From contig OX638345.1 in NCBI GenBank assembly GCA_951813535.1, forward strand, positions 75,029-139,028: a stretch of DNA of 64,000 bases. Reading direction: 5' to 3'. The translations under genes were made by a program, and so were the position numbers. A model generated the notes under the pieces. That model saw nothing but the letters and a program-made list of their open reading frames with translations, was not told the DNA's origin and made no database searches. This stretch comes from an uncultured Dehalococcoidia bacterium (GTDB taxonomy: Bacteria; Chloroflexota; Dehalococcoidia; Lucifugimonadales; UBA3495). Shown here piece after piece: positions 37,326-47,025 of the stretch; the stretch's first letter is position 1, and the number at the start of each line of letters is the position of its first letter.

Positions 37326-37982
37326 ATTAACAAAAAACTGGTACTTGGCGTCGGGATCCCGGTGCTGCTGCTCGCCCTGGCGGTCGTTGTCTTTTGGGCC
37401 TACAGTGCGATGTTTGCTGGCGGAGGGTCGGCGGGGTCGTGGAACGACTATCGGACTGCCGACAGGCTCTTGGCCGATTCTGGCCTGATAGTGTCGGCGA
37501 CGTATCTCGGTGAGGAAGCCCATGTGATACCGACCTACACGACGGACGATGGTGAGGTGCTCTCAACGGTGACGGAAGCATTCCAGCGTTTCCGGGTGGT
37601 GGAGGCATTGAAGGGAGCAGCTGCGGCTGGAGATGTGATGTACGTCGTCAACTCGGTGGGGTACACGAGTGTGACGGCAGATTTGAAGTCGCTATCCCAT
37701 GAGTACGATGGAATCGACCTGGCAGTTGACCAGAACTACGTCATGTTCTTGGAAAGCAGGGCGAGACCGGCCGGGTATCCACCTCAGTACGGGGATACTC
37801 TCTGGACGCGTCCCGGGGAACCCGCGATTGCGCAAGTGGACGATGCTGGGCGCCTCACGTTCCTTGCCACCACCAGGTACAAGGATACGATCAAAGGTGA
37901 AGGGTTGGAACGCGCCGCCGGATCGGACGCGCCTTTTGAGATGACGAAGGGTGACATCACGGGGACTCCGTCCCCGAAATAG
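37326..37982 (+). CDS. Secreted/anchored protein of unknown function, probable AUU start
   Basis: About 218 residues. The only canonical in-frame start, GTG 37362, lies inside the hydrophobic core. Starting at ATT 37326 gives (M)NKKLVLGVGIPVLLLALAV, an ideal signal sequence, with AAAAGGAG about 10 nt upstream. The mature part (ADSGLIVSATYLGEEAHVIP, FRVVEALKGAAAAGDVMYVV, NYVMFLESRARPAGYPPQYG) resembles small exported beta-rich domains that recur in bacterial lipoproteins, but I cannot name a family. It follows the hydrolase gene by ~95 bp; functional linkage is unclear. Confidence 0.65.
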   Translation: MNKKLVLGVGIPVLLLALAVVVFWAYSAMFAGGGSAGSWNDYRTADRLLADSGLIVSATYLGEEAHVIPTYTTDDGEVLSTVTEAFQRFRVVEALKGAAAAGDVMYVVNSVGYTSVTADLKSLSHEYDGIDLAVDQNYVMFLESRARPAGYPPQYGDTLWTRPGEPAIAQVDDAGRLTFLATTRYKDTIKGEGLERAAGSDAPFEMTKGDITGTPSPK

Positions 37983-38098
37983 TTTGCTCCTGACTCCGCC
38001 ATGCTATGGCGTAAATCACTTGGAAACTCGGCCAAGTATAATGACCGCGCCATCGCCCGGAGCGGGGCAAAACGTAGAGTAGCGATGAGGTGCATGCA

Positions 38099-39061
38099 AT
38101 GTCATTGGTGAACAACTTCGGCGTCCTGCTGCCCACGCGGGGCGTGCTGGTATACGCCGGCAGCAACGGCCCCCGGGTGGAACTCACCTGGCAGATGGCC
38201 GAAACCGCCGAGCGCGCCGGTTACGACTCCGTCTGGGTCGGCGACAGCATCACCTCCAAGCCCCGCATGGAGCCACTGACGGCCATGGCCGCCATCGCCG
38301 CCCGGACCAACCGGGTGAAGGTCGGCACCGCCGTCCTGCTCAACGCCCTGCGCCATCCCGTGCATCTGGCCCACTCCGCGGCCACCATCGACAACATCTC
38401 GGCGGGTCGAACGATCCTGGGCCTGGGCGCCGGCCGTGGCAATAACCAGATGTTCATCGACGAGCACAGCGCGGTGGGCGTGCCAATAGAGGAACGCGCT
38501 CCCCGCATGGAGGAGAGCATCCGCGTCATGCGCGCGCTGTGGACCGGTGAGCCGGTCACCTCCGACGGCGAATTCTTCCCCCTCGAGAACGTCACGCTGG
38601 AACCCGGACCCGTCCAGTCTTCGATCCCCCTCTGGATTTCCAGCAACTGGGTGCGCCGCGGCCTGGCCCGGGTTGCCGAGCTGGGCGACGCCTGGATCAC
38701 CAACGTCCCGTCCGTGGAGATGTTCGACCGCTGCTGGCGGCGGATCGAGCAGAACGCCGGGGAACTGGGCCGCGATGCGTCGACCATCGGCCGCTGCCTG
38801 TACATCTCAGTGAACCTGAAGGACGACACCGAGGCGGCCCTGGCCGAGGGCGACCGGTTCATGCAGGCCTACTACAGCGTGCCCTACGACGTCATCAGCA
38901 AGCAGTTGCTGTGCGTCTTCGGCCCACCGCAGAAGAGCATCGACGCCATCAGGGCGTACCAGGACAGCGGCGCCGACTACTTCATCGTCAGGTTCGCCTC
39001 GCCGGACCAGATGGGCCAGATGGCGCGGTTCACCGAGGAAGTCCTGCCCCACGTCTCTTGA
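38099..39061 (+). CDS. Luciferase-like (LLM) flavin-dependent monooxygenase
   Basis: 320 residues, F420/FMN luciferase-like barrel: FGVLLPTRGVLVYAG, AERAGYDSVWVGDSITSKPR, RTNRVKVGTAVLLNALRHPV, ISAGRTILGLGAGRGNNQMF and PVQSSIPLWISSNWVRRGLA. The SKPRMEPL loop resembles the methylene-H4MPT reductase-like F420 branch. The chosen ATG 38099 has GAGG about 8 nt upstream; a GTG three codons earlier is possible. A TATAAT box lies at 38036-38041. It appears monocistronic; substrate unknown. Confidence 0.9.
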   Translation: MSLVNNFGVLLPTRGVLVYAGSNGPRVELTWQMAETAERAGYDSVWVGDSITSKPRMEPLTAMAAIAARTNRVKVGTAVLLNALRHPVHLAHSAATIDNISAGRTILGLGAGRGNNQMFIDEHSAVGVPIEERAPRMEESIRVMRALWTGEPVTSDGEFFPLENVTLEPGPVQSSIPLWISSNWVRRGLARVAELGDAWITNVPSVEMFDRCWRRIEQNAGELGRDASTIGRCLYISVNLKDDTEAALAEGDRFMQAYYSVPYDVISKQLLCVFGPPQKSIDAIRAYQDSGADYFIVRFASPDQMGQMARFTEEVLPHVS

Positions 39062-39120
39062 CGAGCCGGGAAGCCACGCATATTCCCTTCTGCTCCCAAC
39101 GCGTACCAGTCGCGTTCAAA

Positions 39121-39150
39121 CCGTCATTGCGAGCGCAGCGTGGCAATCTC
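39121..39150. repeat. CGTCATTGCGAGC-type repeat fragment
   Basis: CCGTCATTGCGAGCGCAGCG followed by TGGCAATCTC is a half-palindromic intergenic repeat of a type common in diverse bacterial genomes. Only one copy is seen here. The rest of 39062-39287 shows no gene. Confidence 0.5.
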
Positions 39151-39287
39151 GTCGGCGGGGCAACCCTCGCCCAGAGGCCATTTCATACTGTTCGCTCCAA
39201 TCTGCGAGGCACTGGATCAGCGTGAATACGCCTTGGTGAACCGACGCGGCAGGCGCAATGACTATCTGGGGCTAATCCGGAGGAGAT

Positions 39288-39707
39288 TTGGGAACTCAGC
39301 CACAGACCGGACTATCGAGGACCGTCAAGGGAACGCCGGCAAGAATCGTGGTTGCGTCGTTATTGACCTTATTGGCATTGCCGGTGATATATCTGGGGAT
39401 ATGGGGAATCTCCGCTCTGTTCTGGTCAGGCGATGCTGTCGCGCCAAGTTTAGTTATGTTCGTTCTTGCCCCAGTCTTTGTGGTGTTGGGCGCATTTGGA
39501 ACACTCCTATCGTTCCGATCTGCGCTGATTACCGCCGCAGCGTTGTCCGTGTTTTATCTGGGCTGGGCTTTCACCCTTTACCCGTTCCCCGGCCTTTTGC
39601 CAAGTTCATTCTTCTATTGGGCCAGGGTGACTATGTTGGTCGTTCTCTGCCTGAATTTGGGTTGCATGGCCTGGACCTTTCGCAGGCGCGCGGTCACGCA
39701 TCGCTAG
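39288..39707 (+). CDS. Four-helix membrane protein of unknown function
   Basis: 139 residues from a TTG start with GGAGGAG five nt before it. Four hydrophobic segments: IVVASLLTLLALPVIYLGIW, PSLVMFVLAPVFVVLGAFG, ALITAAALSVFYLGWAF and VTMLVVLCLNLGCMAWTF. No motif identifies a family. Its 3' end overlaps the end of the convergent sugar dehydrogenase gene by 4 bp. Confidence 0.65.
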   Translation: MGTQPQTGLSRTVKGTPARIVVASLLTLLALPVIYLGIWGISALFWSGDAVAPSLVMFVLAPVFVVLGAFGTLLSFRSALITAAALSVFYLGWAFTLYPFPGLLPSSFFYWARVTMLVVLCLNLGCMAWTFRRRAVTHR

Positions 39708-41020
39708 TCGACCAGCCGGTAGATGCCGGATTTCTGCGAGAGCAGGTAGAGCTGGCCGTCGTTGTCCTCGGCGAACGACATGATGCGCAGGCGCGTGTCG
39801 GCAAGCCTCCGGTGCTCCATAACCTGTTCGTCCGCGTAACGCAGCACGAAGACCTCACCGGTGCAGAAGTCGCCGTACACGTAGACGCCCTGCAGCCACG
39901 GGATCGCGGAGCCGCGGTAGACGTAGCCGCCGATCACCGAGCAGGGTTGGCCGTCCAGCGAGTACTCCCACACCGGCGGAACCGTGCCCGTTCGGTCGCA
40001 GTCCCTGGCGCTGAAGCAATGGTTGCCCTCCAGCCGGTTCCAGCCGTAGTTAGCGCCCCGCTGGATGAGATCGATCTCCTCCCAGCGGTTCTGACCCACG
40101 TCGCCGGCCCACAGCTCGCCGGTTTCGCGGTCGAAACTGAACCGCCACGGGTTGCGCAGGCCGTAGGCCCAGATCTCGCCGCGCCCGCCTCCTGACGCGA
40201 AGGGGTTGTCCGGCGGGATGGCATAGAGGCGCTCCGGCGCGGACTGGGACACGTCGATGCGCAGGATTGAGCCGAGCAGAGTCGACGTATCCTGCCCGCT
40301 GCCCAGCGGATCGCCCGCAGACCCGCCGTCGCCCAGACCGATGTACAGGTGGCCGTCGGGCCCGAATGCGATTTGACCGCCGTTGTGGTTGGCGTAGGGC
40401 TGCCCCACCTCCAGGATCACCAGTTCACTGTCCGGATTAGCACGCGATTGATCGGCAGCCAGCGTGAAGCGGGAGACCACCGAGCGGCGGGGGTCGGCCG
40501 CCGAGTAGTAGACGTACAGGCGCTGCTCGTTTGCCGGGTCCAGCGCCACCCCCAGCAACCCCTCCTCGGAGCGGCGGCTGCTGACCCGGTCGGTGATGTC
40601 CAGCAACTCCGTCGCGGCAGGCACTTCCGAACCCGCCGGGTCGAACGCCCAGATCCTGCCATCCTGTTCGGTCACCAACAGCCGGCCGTCCTGCGCCTGC
40701 ACCAGGTTGGTGGGCTCCCGGAACTCGCGGTCGGTCCACAGCGGCTCCAGCCGCAACGTCTCCAGGGGCGGCGCGTCAGTGGGCGCAGGTGGAGTAGGAA
40801 GAGGCGAGGTCGGCGGCGGGAGCGTCGGAGATACGCGGGCCGCGCCGGGCGACGGTGACAACGCAATCGTGGGCGTCGGTTCCGGCAGCAATGCCGTAGC
40901 CTCCGGTGGCGGAGGAGACGGCGCGGCCATCGGAGTAGGCGTTGGCTTTGTCGGCATACCCTGGCAGCCGACGGCCAGCGCCAAAAGCAGGACCGTGAGA
41001 ACTGTCGCTATAGCTGCCAC
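39704..41020 (-). CDS. PQQ-dependent glucose/sorbosone dehydrogenase-like lipoprotein
   Basis: 438 residues. Signal peptide with lipobox LLLALAVGC, then a Pro/Thr-rich linker (about residues 25-85) and a six-bladed GSDH propeller: PTNLVQAQDGRLLVTEQDG, EEGLLGVALDP, NHNGGQIAFGPDGHLYIGLG, AYGLRNPWRFSFDRETGELW and GDVGQNRWEEIDLIQRGANY. His in NHNGGQ and the RNPW strand are cofactor/catalytic positions in soluble glucose dehydrogenase. It probably oxidises aldoses at the cell surface. The start codon is GTG with a weak ribosome site. Cofactor genes are not in the window. Confidence 0.9.
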   Translation of the reverse strand: MAAIATVLTVLLLALAVGCQGMPTKPTPTPMAAPSPPPPEATALLPEPTPTIALSPSPGAARVSPTLPPPTSPLPTPPAPTDAPPLETLRLEPLWTDREFREPTNLVQAQDGRLLVTEQDGRIWAFDPAGSEVPAATELLDITDRVSSRRSEEGLLGVALDPANEQRLYVYYSAADPRRSVVSRFTLAADQSRANPDSELVILEVGQPYANHNGGQIAFGPDGHLYIGLGDGGSAGDPLGSGQDTSTLLGSILRIDVSQSAPERLYAIPPDNPFASGGGRGEIWAYGLRNPWRFSFDRETGELWAGDVGQNRWEEIDLIQRGANYGWNRLEGNHCFSARDCDRTGTVPPVWEYSLDGQPCSVIGGYVYRGSAIPWLQGVYVYGDFCTGEVFVLRYADEQVMEHRRLADTRLRIMSFAEDNDGQLYLLSQKSGIYRLVD

Positions 41021-41038
41021 ATTTTCAAGATACTACGT

Positions 41039-41198
41039 TTCTCGCGCTTGCCCACTTTGGGTAGTTTGTCAGAATCCGGATTATCAGGATTCACGGATTG
41101 GCTGGATTGAGACCATTTGGGGCAGTGAGCTCCTAATCCTGGTAATCCATAAATCCCGCAAATCCTGCTTCTGACGATTTACGCAACTGGGTACGCTT
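41039..41198. repeat. Nested palindromic repeat, copy 7
   Basis: The inner palindrome is 41068-41175, starting GTCAGAATCCGGATTATC and ending AAATCCTGCTTCTGAC. The right outer arm GCAACTGGGTACGC is clear, the left degenerate. It lies between divergent genes; a TATAAT at 41210-41215 follows it. Confidence 0.88.
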
Positions 41199-41268
41199 CC
41201 CCAAAAGCATATAATCCATTCTGGCATATCAGGCAGACCGGACACATTTTCAACTTCGGAGAAACGAT

Positions 41269-42087
41269 ATGAGCGCGATCGAAACCTGGGGCGAGATGGT
41301 GCGGGTGGAGCACGCCCAGTCCGACCGCATGCGCGGCGTGCGCCCCACCGATACCTGGAGCCAATCCGCCTCCCAGTTCAAGGCCGACCCCCACCGCACC
41401 GGCGACCGGACGGTCGAGGCGTTGCGCTCGCGCGTGCTGCCCGGTGAAACCCTGCTGGACATCGGCGCTGGCGGCGGACGGCTGGCACTGCCCCTGGCGC
41501 TCACTTGCAACGCCGTCACCGCCGTCGAGCCGTCGCCCAGCATGTGCGCCGTGCTCCGGGAGACTGCCGAGGAGTACAGCATCGAGAACGTCTCCATCGT
41601 CGAGTCCGGCTGGCTGGACGCGAATGTCGAACCCGCCGACGTGGCCCTGTGCAGCCACGTGGTCTACGTCGTCGAGGACATCGGAGCCTTCGTGCGCAAG
41701 ATGGACAGCCACGCCCGCCGCCTGGTCATGGCCGTGGTTTTCGAAGCGTCGCCGCTATCGCAGGTCTACGGGCTGTGGGCACAGGTCCACGGCGAGAGGC
41801 GGCACGCGCTGCCGTCGCTGCCCCAGTTCCTCCCGGTGCTGGATGAGTTGGGCATTCAACCCGAGGTGACCGAATTGGACCAACAGCCGCCGCGGACATT
41901 CAGCAGCGTCGAGGAAGCCCGGGAAGCCGTCGCCCGCTGGCTCTTCATCACCCCCGGCGCCGACGCGATGACCCGCCTGGATCACGTCCTGCAAGACGCG
42001 TTGCGCGAAGAGGACGGCGCCTGGCAAATCAATGGATCACAGCCGCTGCGCCCCTGCCTCGTGACTTGGGAAACCGCCCTCGGCTAG
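41269..42087 (+). CDS. Class I SAM-dependent methyltransferase
   Basis: 272 residues. Motif I is LLDIGAGGGRLALPLAL, the acidic end of strand 2 is VTAVEPSPSMCAVL, and motif IV-like VALCSHVVYVVEDIGAFVRK follows. The C-terminal part (FSSVEEAREAVARWLFITPG) is helical and may set substrate specificity. The acceptor is unknown. CGGAG lies upstream of the ATG; a TATAAT is about 54 bp upstream. It stands alone between the sugar dehydrogenase and the helicase. Confidence 0.85.
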   Translation: MSAIETWGEMVRVEHAQSDRMRGVRPTDTWSQSASQFKADPHRTGDRTVEALRSRVLPGETLLDIGAGGGRLALPLALTCNAVTAVEPSPSMCAVLRETAEEYSIENVSIVESGWLDANVEPADVALCSHVVYVVEDIGAFVRKMDSHARRLVMAVVFEASPLSQVYGLWAQVHGERRHALPSLPQFLPVLDELGIQPEVTELDQQPPRTFSSVEEAREAVARWLFITPGADAMTRLDHVLQDALREEDGAWQINGSQPLRPCLVTWETALG

Positions 42088-42304
42088 CCCGGCCTCCCAA
42101 TTTTCGGCAGCGTTCTGTTTGAGGCGGTCGCGTACGCTGGGTAACGTTTTGGCGCCGCAATGCGCCAGCCGGGCGGGCTCAGAATAATCGACGCCAACGC
42201 CGGCCCCGGGCCAAGCCGAAACGGTTGCGGTCGATCACTGTGGACGAGCTCAAGCATCGAGGAATACCCCGCCGACGGACCAAGGTGGATGACCCTCGGC
42301 AAAC

Positions 42305-45300
42305 TCAGTTGAGGTTGAAACGGCCGGCGGGCGCGTACTCCGGCAGTGCCTGGTCCGGCATCGGCCATCCCGGTTGAATGGAGTCCTGGTAGGCGTCGAA
42401 GGCCCGACGCTGGTCCGGCAGGGGAGGCAGGATGGGTCCGTACAGGAGATTTGCAGCGGCAGTCATCGTGTCGGAGTCGGCGTTGGAGCGGTTGACGACG
42501 ATGCCCTTTTCCAGCGACGCCACCGGGATGCCGTCCCGAAACACAACCCGGTTCCCAGGTTGCGACGGCACCCGTTCGCCGGGCGTGACGATTCCCACCA
42601 GGTTCAGCGGATCACATGCCGAAACCACTTCCATGGTACCGGTGGCAGGAGCGCGGTGCGCTTCCCGCAGAGCGGTGACGGCGTCGGGCAGGGCGAACTG
42701 CTCGCCGACAAAACCGAACACGAACCGCCCGCCCCGGATCTCGCCTTTAGCCTCCAGTCGGCGGTAAACTCGCACCAAATCCCGCCAGCGGGGAGCCATC
42801 TTTTCCCTGGCCATCAGCTCGGGGAACACCACGCCGTAGCGGTGGAGCAGTTGCATCGCTTTGGCTTCCAGGGGGTCTTCCGACGAGTCGAAGGATTCCA
42901 GGAGAGACCACCGTCCGGCGCCGACCTGCCGTTGCGACCGGGGACGGCGAGACGCCGGGGGTTGGCTGTTGCTGACGCGTGAGCTGACGGAACCTGGTGC
43001 GGCGTTGCCGTTGCGGCGGGAGCGGTTCCGGTCGGGGCGGCCCCGCTGTTTGTTTCCCTGGATGCGAGCGCGGAGGGGAATGGCGCTGTCGCAAGTCACC
43101 AATCCGTTGGCTGCCAGCAGCCACAGCGCCTCCTCCACGTCCGACGGTAGGCGTCGCGTGCGGGAGATCAGGTCGGCCTGGAAGCAAGCGCCCCGGGTGG
43201 ACAGCATCTCCAGTATCTCCGCCCCGGCTCCCTTCAAATTGTCGACGCCCTCGGGCGCGGGGTCCAACAGCCACTCCAGCGACTCGCGCAGAGATATGGT
43301 TATGCTGGAGGCGCGGGTCAGGGGAGCGGCGCGCGGAACGGCTCCCACAGTTGATGCGGAGTTGCTGCCGCGGGACAAACGTCCCCAAACGACGTCCCCG
43401 CCGGTGGACAGGCGATCCAGCAGCTCCGGACCGTAGTCGGAGACGCGGCGGGCCAGCAGTTCCGATTCCCACGCCGCGGCGGCGGTTTCGAACCCCTGGA
43501 GCTTGTCGATGACGTCCAGCAGTCCACCTTCGCCGGCGGTCTGCCAACCGGTCGCCGCGTGCTGCCATTGAAACAGGAAGCGCATGAAGGACGATTGCGG
43601 AACCGGTTCGACCTCTCGCCGCAAACGTCCCACGGTGGCGCGGTGGATCCGAGCGAGGATGCGCCGGTCACAGAACTCTTCCTCGTCGACGCCGGAACGA
43701 AAACTGCCCCGCAGCGCCAGTCCCTCGTTTTCCAGTCCGGCCACGGCGGTTTGGACGTCGGACCGGGACAGGTGGAGCAGCCCGGCCATCTCGCTGGTCG
43801 TGAATGGGCCGGAGGACTCAGCCCAGCCGCGCACGGCGTGAAGCACGCCTGTTTCGCGGTCGATTTCATCCCCGCCACGTCCGCCACCTGCGCCGGCGGG
43901 AGGCATCAGGCCGACTTTCCCTTCCAGCGTGGCATCCGGGTAGACGGAAACGGCGAGACCGGCGTGTTCGGCGGCCAGCCAGAGGGTTGCGCCGTCCGGC
44001 TGCACTACGCGCAGCGCTCGCCCCGCCTGGGCCAAGTCCTGCAGCCATGCGAGGAGCATCTCCCGGGAAGCGACCTCGGTGCGCGACGCCAGCTCGTCCA
44101 GCGGAGCCACCCGCAGGGTCAGCAGGGCATCGTGAAGTTCGTCGGCGTCGCGGATGGCCGGCCAGGCGTAGGCCGTCTCTTCCCTGATGGCCTCCGGGTC
44201 CAGGGCGGACAGGTCGCGGGCGTCCTCGGGGAGGGCGCGGCGCAGGGACACGGCCCGGGCTCGCCGCTCCTCCAACGGCGCATCGTCCAGGAAGGCATAG
44301 GGCATGGCGTTGAGAATCTGGTGGGCGAACACCGAAGGCTGCACCGTGTCTTTGGCGAATACTTCGATCTCCCCGGCGCGGATGGATGCCAGGACGCTCT
44401 TCAGACCCTCCAGGCTCATGGCCTCGTTGAGGCAATCGCGGGTGGTCTCGAACACCAGGGGGTGGTCCGGCGGCTCGATGTCCCCGGGCCCGGCATTGTC
44501 CTGGCACTGGACCTGAGCCGGAAACACGGCGGCCAGCAGGTCGTCGGAGCGCATCCTCTGCAGCGGGGCCGGCACCTTCTTGCCGCCGGAATGCCGCAGC
44601 AGGGCCAGGAACCGGGAGGCGTTCCAGCGCCAGCGGGTGCCGTACAAGGGGGCCTGGAACACCGCTTGGGTCAGCACCTCCTCCACCGTGTTGGGCGATA
44701 GGTAGTTAAACACGTCGCCCAGGGGGAAGGCCATGCTGGGTCCCAGGGAAAAGTTCAATCCGTCGTCGGTGGCCGTGGCCTGGAGCTCGAAGTCGAAGGT
44801 GCGGCAGATGCGTTTTCGCAGGGCCATGCCCCAGGCCCGGTTGATCGCGGCGCCGAAGGGGGCGTGAATCACCAACTGCATCCCGCCGCTCTCGTCGAAA
44901 AACCGCTCGGCCACCACCCGGCTGGCGGTGGGCACGACGCCGAGAACCCGCTTGCCTTCGATGAGATAGGCCACGAGTTGGCGCGCGACCTCCGGCGATA
45001 CACCGGCTTCGGACACCAGCCATGCCTCGGCGTGTTGCGGGTTGTCGAGCAGCCGATCGATCCCTTCCCGCAGCTGCGTGATCTCGTCGGAGAGTTCCCA
45101 GGTGCGGCCGGGGGCTTCGCCCAGCCAGAAGGGGATGGTCGGCAGATTGCCCTGGGCGTCTTCGACCCGAACCCGTCCGCTTTCCACACGGCGGACCTTC
45201 CAGGGGGTGTTGCCCAGCAGGAAAATGTCGCCGGCCATGCTCTCGATGGCGAAGTCCTCGTTGACGGTGCCTACGAACGTGCCGTCAGGGTCGGCCACCA

Positions 45301-46819
45301 CGTCGTAATCAGCGTTGTCGGGTATGGCCCCGCCGCTGGTCAGGGCGGCGATGCGGGCTCCCCGGCGTCCCTTCAACTGGTGGTTGATACCGTCCCGGTG
45401 CAGGTGGGCGCCGTTCCGTCCCAGGCGTGGCGCGAACCCCTGGGAAAGGGACTCCACCACCTCGTCGAATTTGTCCCGAGGCAGGTCCCGGTAAGGGTAG
45501 GCTCGCCGGCACAGCTCGAACAGCGCATCCTCGTCCCAGTCTTCGGAGGCGCAGGCGGCCACCATTTGCTGGGCCATCACGTCCAGCGGCCAGGATGGAA
45601 TGACGAAGGTGTCCAGGTTGCCCCGCAGCAGCGCCCGGGACAGCGCGGCGCACTCCAGCATTTCGTCCCTGGTGAGGGGGAACAGCTTGCCTTTCGGCAC
45701 GCCGCCGACGGTGTGTCCCGACCGCCCCACCCGCTGCACCAACAATCCGATGGAGCGTGGCGAGCCAATCTGGCAGACCAGGTCGATCTCGCCGATGTCG
45801 ATGCCCAGTTCCAGCGAGGCGGTGGCGACGCAGACCTTGACCTGCCCGTTTTTCAGCTTCTGCTCGGCATCCCACCGGGTGGCCCGGGACAGGCTGCCGT
45901 GGTGGGCGACCACCGCTTCTTCGCCCAGGCGCGAAGTAAGCTGGTGGGATACCCGCTCCACCAGCCGGCGGGTGTTGACGAAGACCAGGGTGATGTCGTG
46001 CGTCTCGGTGAGCCCGGCGATGGCATCCAGGGTCTCGCCCCAGATTTCGTGGGTGGCGATGGGACCAAGTTCCTGCTCCGGTAGCGCCACGGACAGGTCA
46101 ACCTTCCGGCGGCTGCCCGTGTCCACGACCACGCAATCCGGATTGCCCTCGGCGTCGATGTGCCGGTTGCCCACTAGAAAACGGGCCATTTCCGACAGGG
46201 GCCGCTGGGTGGCGGACAGACCGATGCGGGTGATGGGCTCCTCGGAGAGCTGGCACAGGCGCTCCACCGACAGGGCCAGGTGGGCGCCGCGTTTGTCGTC
46301 GGCCACGGCGTGGATCTCGTCCAGGATCAGCGTATGGACGTGCTTCAGCCCTCGCCGGCCGCTCTCCGAGGTCAGCAGGATGTACAGCGACTCGGGGGTG
46401 GTGATCAGGATGTGCGGCGGCCGCTTGGCCAGCTTCTGCCGTTCCGACGCCGGGGTGTCCCCAGTGCGCACCGCCGTGGTTATCCGGGGTATCGGAGCGC
46501 CGGTCTCCTCGGCCAAGGCCGCTATCTCTGCCAGCGGGGTCGCGAGGTTTTTCTGGATGTCGTTGGACAGGGCTTTCAGGGGCGAGACGTAGACCACCTG
46601 CGTGGCGTCGGGCAACTCCGCCTCCATGCCCTGCCGCACCAGTTGATCGATGCAGGTCAGGAAGGCGGTGAGGGTCTTGCCCGACCCGGTGGGAGCGGCG
46701 ATGAGCGTGTGCCGTCCCTGGGCGATGGCCGGCCAGCCGGCGGCCTGGGCCTCCGTGGGAGCGTCAAACCGGCTGCTGAACCAGCGTTGAATGACGGGAT
46801 GAAACGAGGAGAGCGGCAT
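42305..46819 (-). CDS. lhr: Large Lhr-type DEAD/DEAH helicase
   Basis: 1504 residues, matching the ~1500-residue bacterial Lhr (core plus long C-terminal domain). Motif Q/I: FDAPTEAQAAGWPAIAQG and LIAAPTGSGKTLTAFL; motif II: LILDEIHAVADDKRG; motif III: IGLSATQRPL; motifs IV-VI: TLVFVNTRRLVERVSHQL, VAHHGSLSR, ASLELGIDIGEIDLV and SIGLLVQRVGRSGHTV. A winged-helix and the Lhr-specific domain follow, then a C-terminal extension with basic patches (near RPDRNRSRRNGNA). Lhr is an ATP-dependent 3'-5' helicase linked to DNA repair; the C-terminal part of such proteins assembles separately. The ribosome site is poor. Confidence 0.93.
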   Translation of the reverse strand: MPLSSFHPVIQRWFSSRFDAPTEAQAAGWPAIAQGRHTLIAAPTGSGKTLTAFLTCIDQLVRQGMEAELPDATQVVYVSPLKALSNDIQKNLATPLAEIAALAEETGAPIPRITTAVRTGDTPASERQKLAKRPPHILITTPESLYILLTSESGRRGLKHVHTLILDEIHAVADDKRGAHLALSVERLCQLSEEPITRIGLSATQRPLSEMARFLVGNRHIDAEGNPDCVVVDTGSRRKVDLSVALPEQELGPIATHEIWGETLDAIAGLTETHDITLVFVNTRRLVERVSHQLTSRLGEEAVVAHHGSLSRATRWDAEQKLKNGQVKVCVATASLELGIDIGEIDLVCQIGSPRSIGLLVQRVGRSGHTVGGVPKGKLFPLTRDEMLECAALSRALLRGNLDTFVIPSWPLDVMAQQMVAACASEDWDEDALFELCRRAYPYRDLPRDKFDEVVESLSQGFAPRLGRNGAHLHRDGINHQLKGRRGARIAALTSGGAIPDNADYDVVADPDGTFVGTVNEDFAIESMAGDIFLLGNTPWKVRRVESGRVRVEDAQGNLPTIPFWLGEAPGRTWELSDEITQLREGIDRLLDNPQHAEAWLVSEAGVSPEVARQLVAYLIEGKRVLGVVPTASRVVAERFFDESGGMQLVIHAPFGAAINRAWGMALRKRICRTFDFELQATATDDGLNFSLGPSMAFPLGDVFNYLSPNTVEEVLTQAVFQAPLYGTRWRWNASRFLALLRHSGGKKVPAPLQRMRSDDLLAAVFPAQVQCQDNAGPGDIEPPDHPLVFETTRDCLNEAMSLEGLKSVLASIRAGEIEVFAKDTVQPSVFAHQILNAMPYAFLDDAPLEERRARAVSLRRALPEDARDLSALDPEAIREETAYAWPAIRDADELHDALLTLRVAPLDELASRTEVASREMLLAWLQDLAQAGRALRVVQPDGATLWLAAEHAGLAVSVYPDATLEGKVGLMPPAGAGGGRGGDEIDRETGVLHAVRGWAESSGPFTTSEMAGLLHLSRSDVQTAVAGLENEGLALRGSFRSGVDEEEFCDRRILARIHRATVGRLRREVEPVPQSSFMRFLFQWQHAATGWQTAGEGGLLDVIDKLQGFETAAAAWESELLARRVSDYGPELLDRLSTGGDVVWGRLSRGSNSASTVGAVPRAAPLTRASSITISLRESLEWLLDPAPEGVDNLKGAGAEILEMLSTRGACFQADLISRTRRLPSDVEEALWLLAANGLVTCDSAIPLRARIQGNKQRGRPDRNRSRRNGNAAPGSVSSRVSNSQPPASRRPRSQRQVGAGRWSLLESFDSSEDPLEAKAMQLLHRYGVVFPELMAREKMAPRWRDLVRVYRRLEAKGEIRGGRFVFGFVGEQFALPDAVTALREAHRAPATGTMEVVSACDPLNLVGIVTPGERVPSQPGNRVVFRDGIPVASLEKGIVVNRSNADSDTMTAAANLLYGPILPPLPDQRRAFDAYQDSIQPGWPMPDQALPEYAPAGRFNLN

Positions 46820-47025
46820 GGCCGGATTTTAACACAGCGGCGCCGGAGCGCATCCCTACGATTGTCAGCGCTCGAATATCAGTAGCGGCGGGGAAACGGA
46901 CGGTCGCATCCGGTGGGTACTGGGCAGCAAACCCGGCAATCGACGCCGTCTTTTCGCCGATACTGGATCGGTCGCAATCGCAGTTCGGGCGGAAATGCGT
47001 GCCACGCGATGTTTCGGACGCGCCC

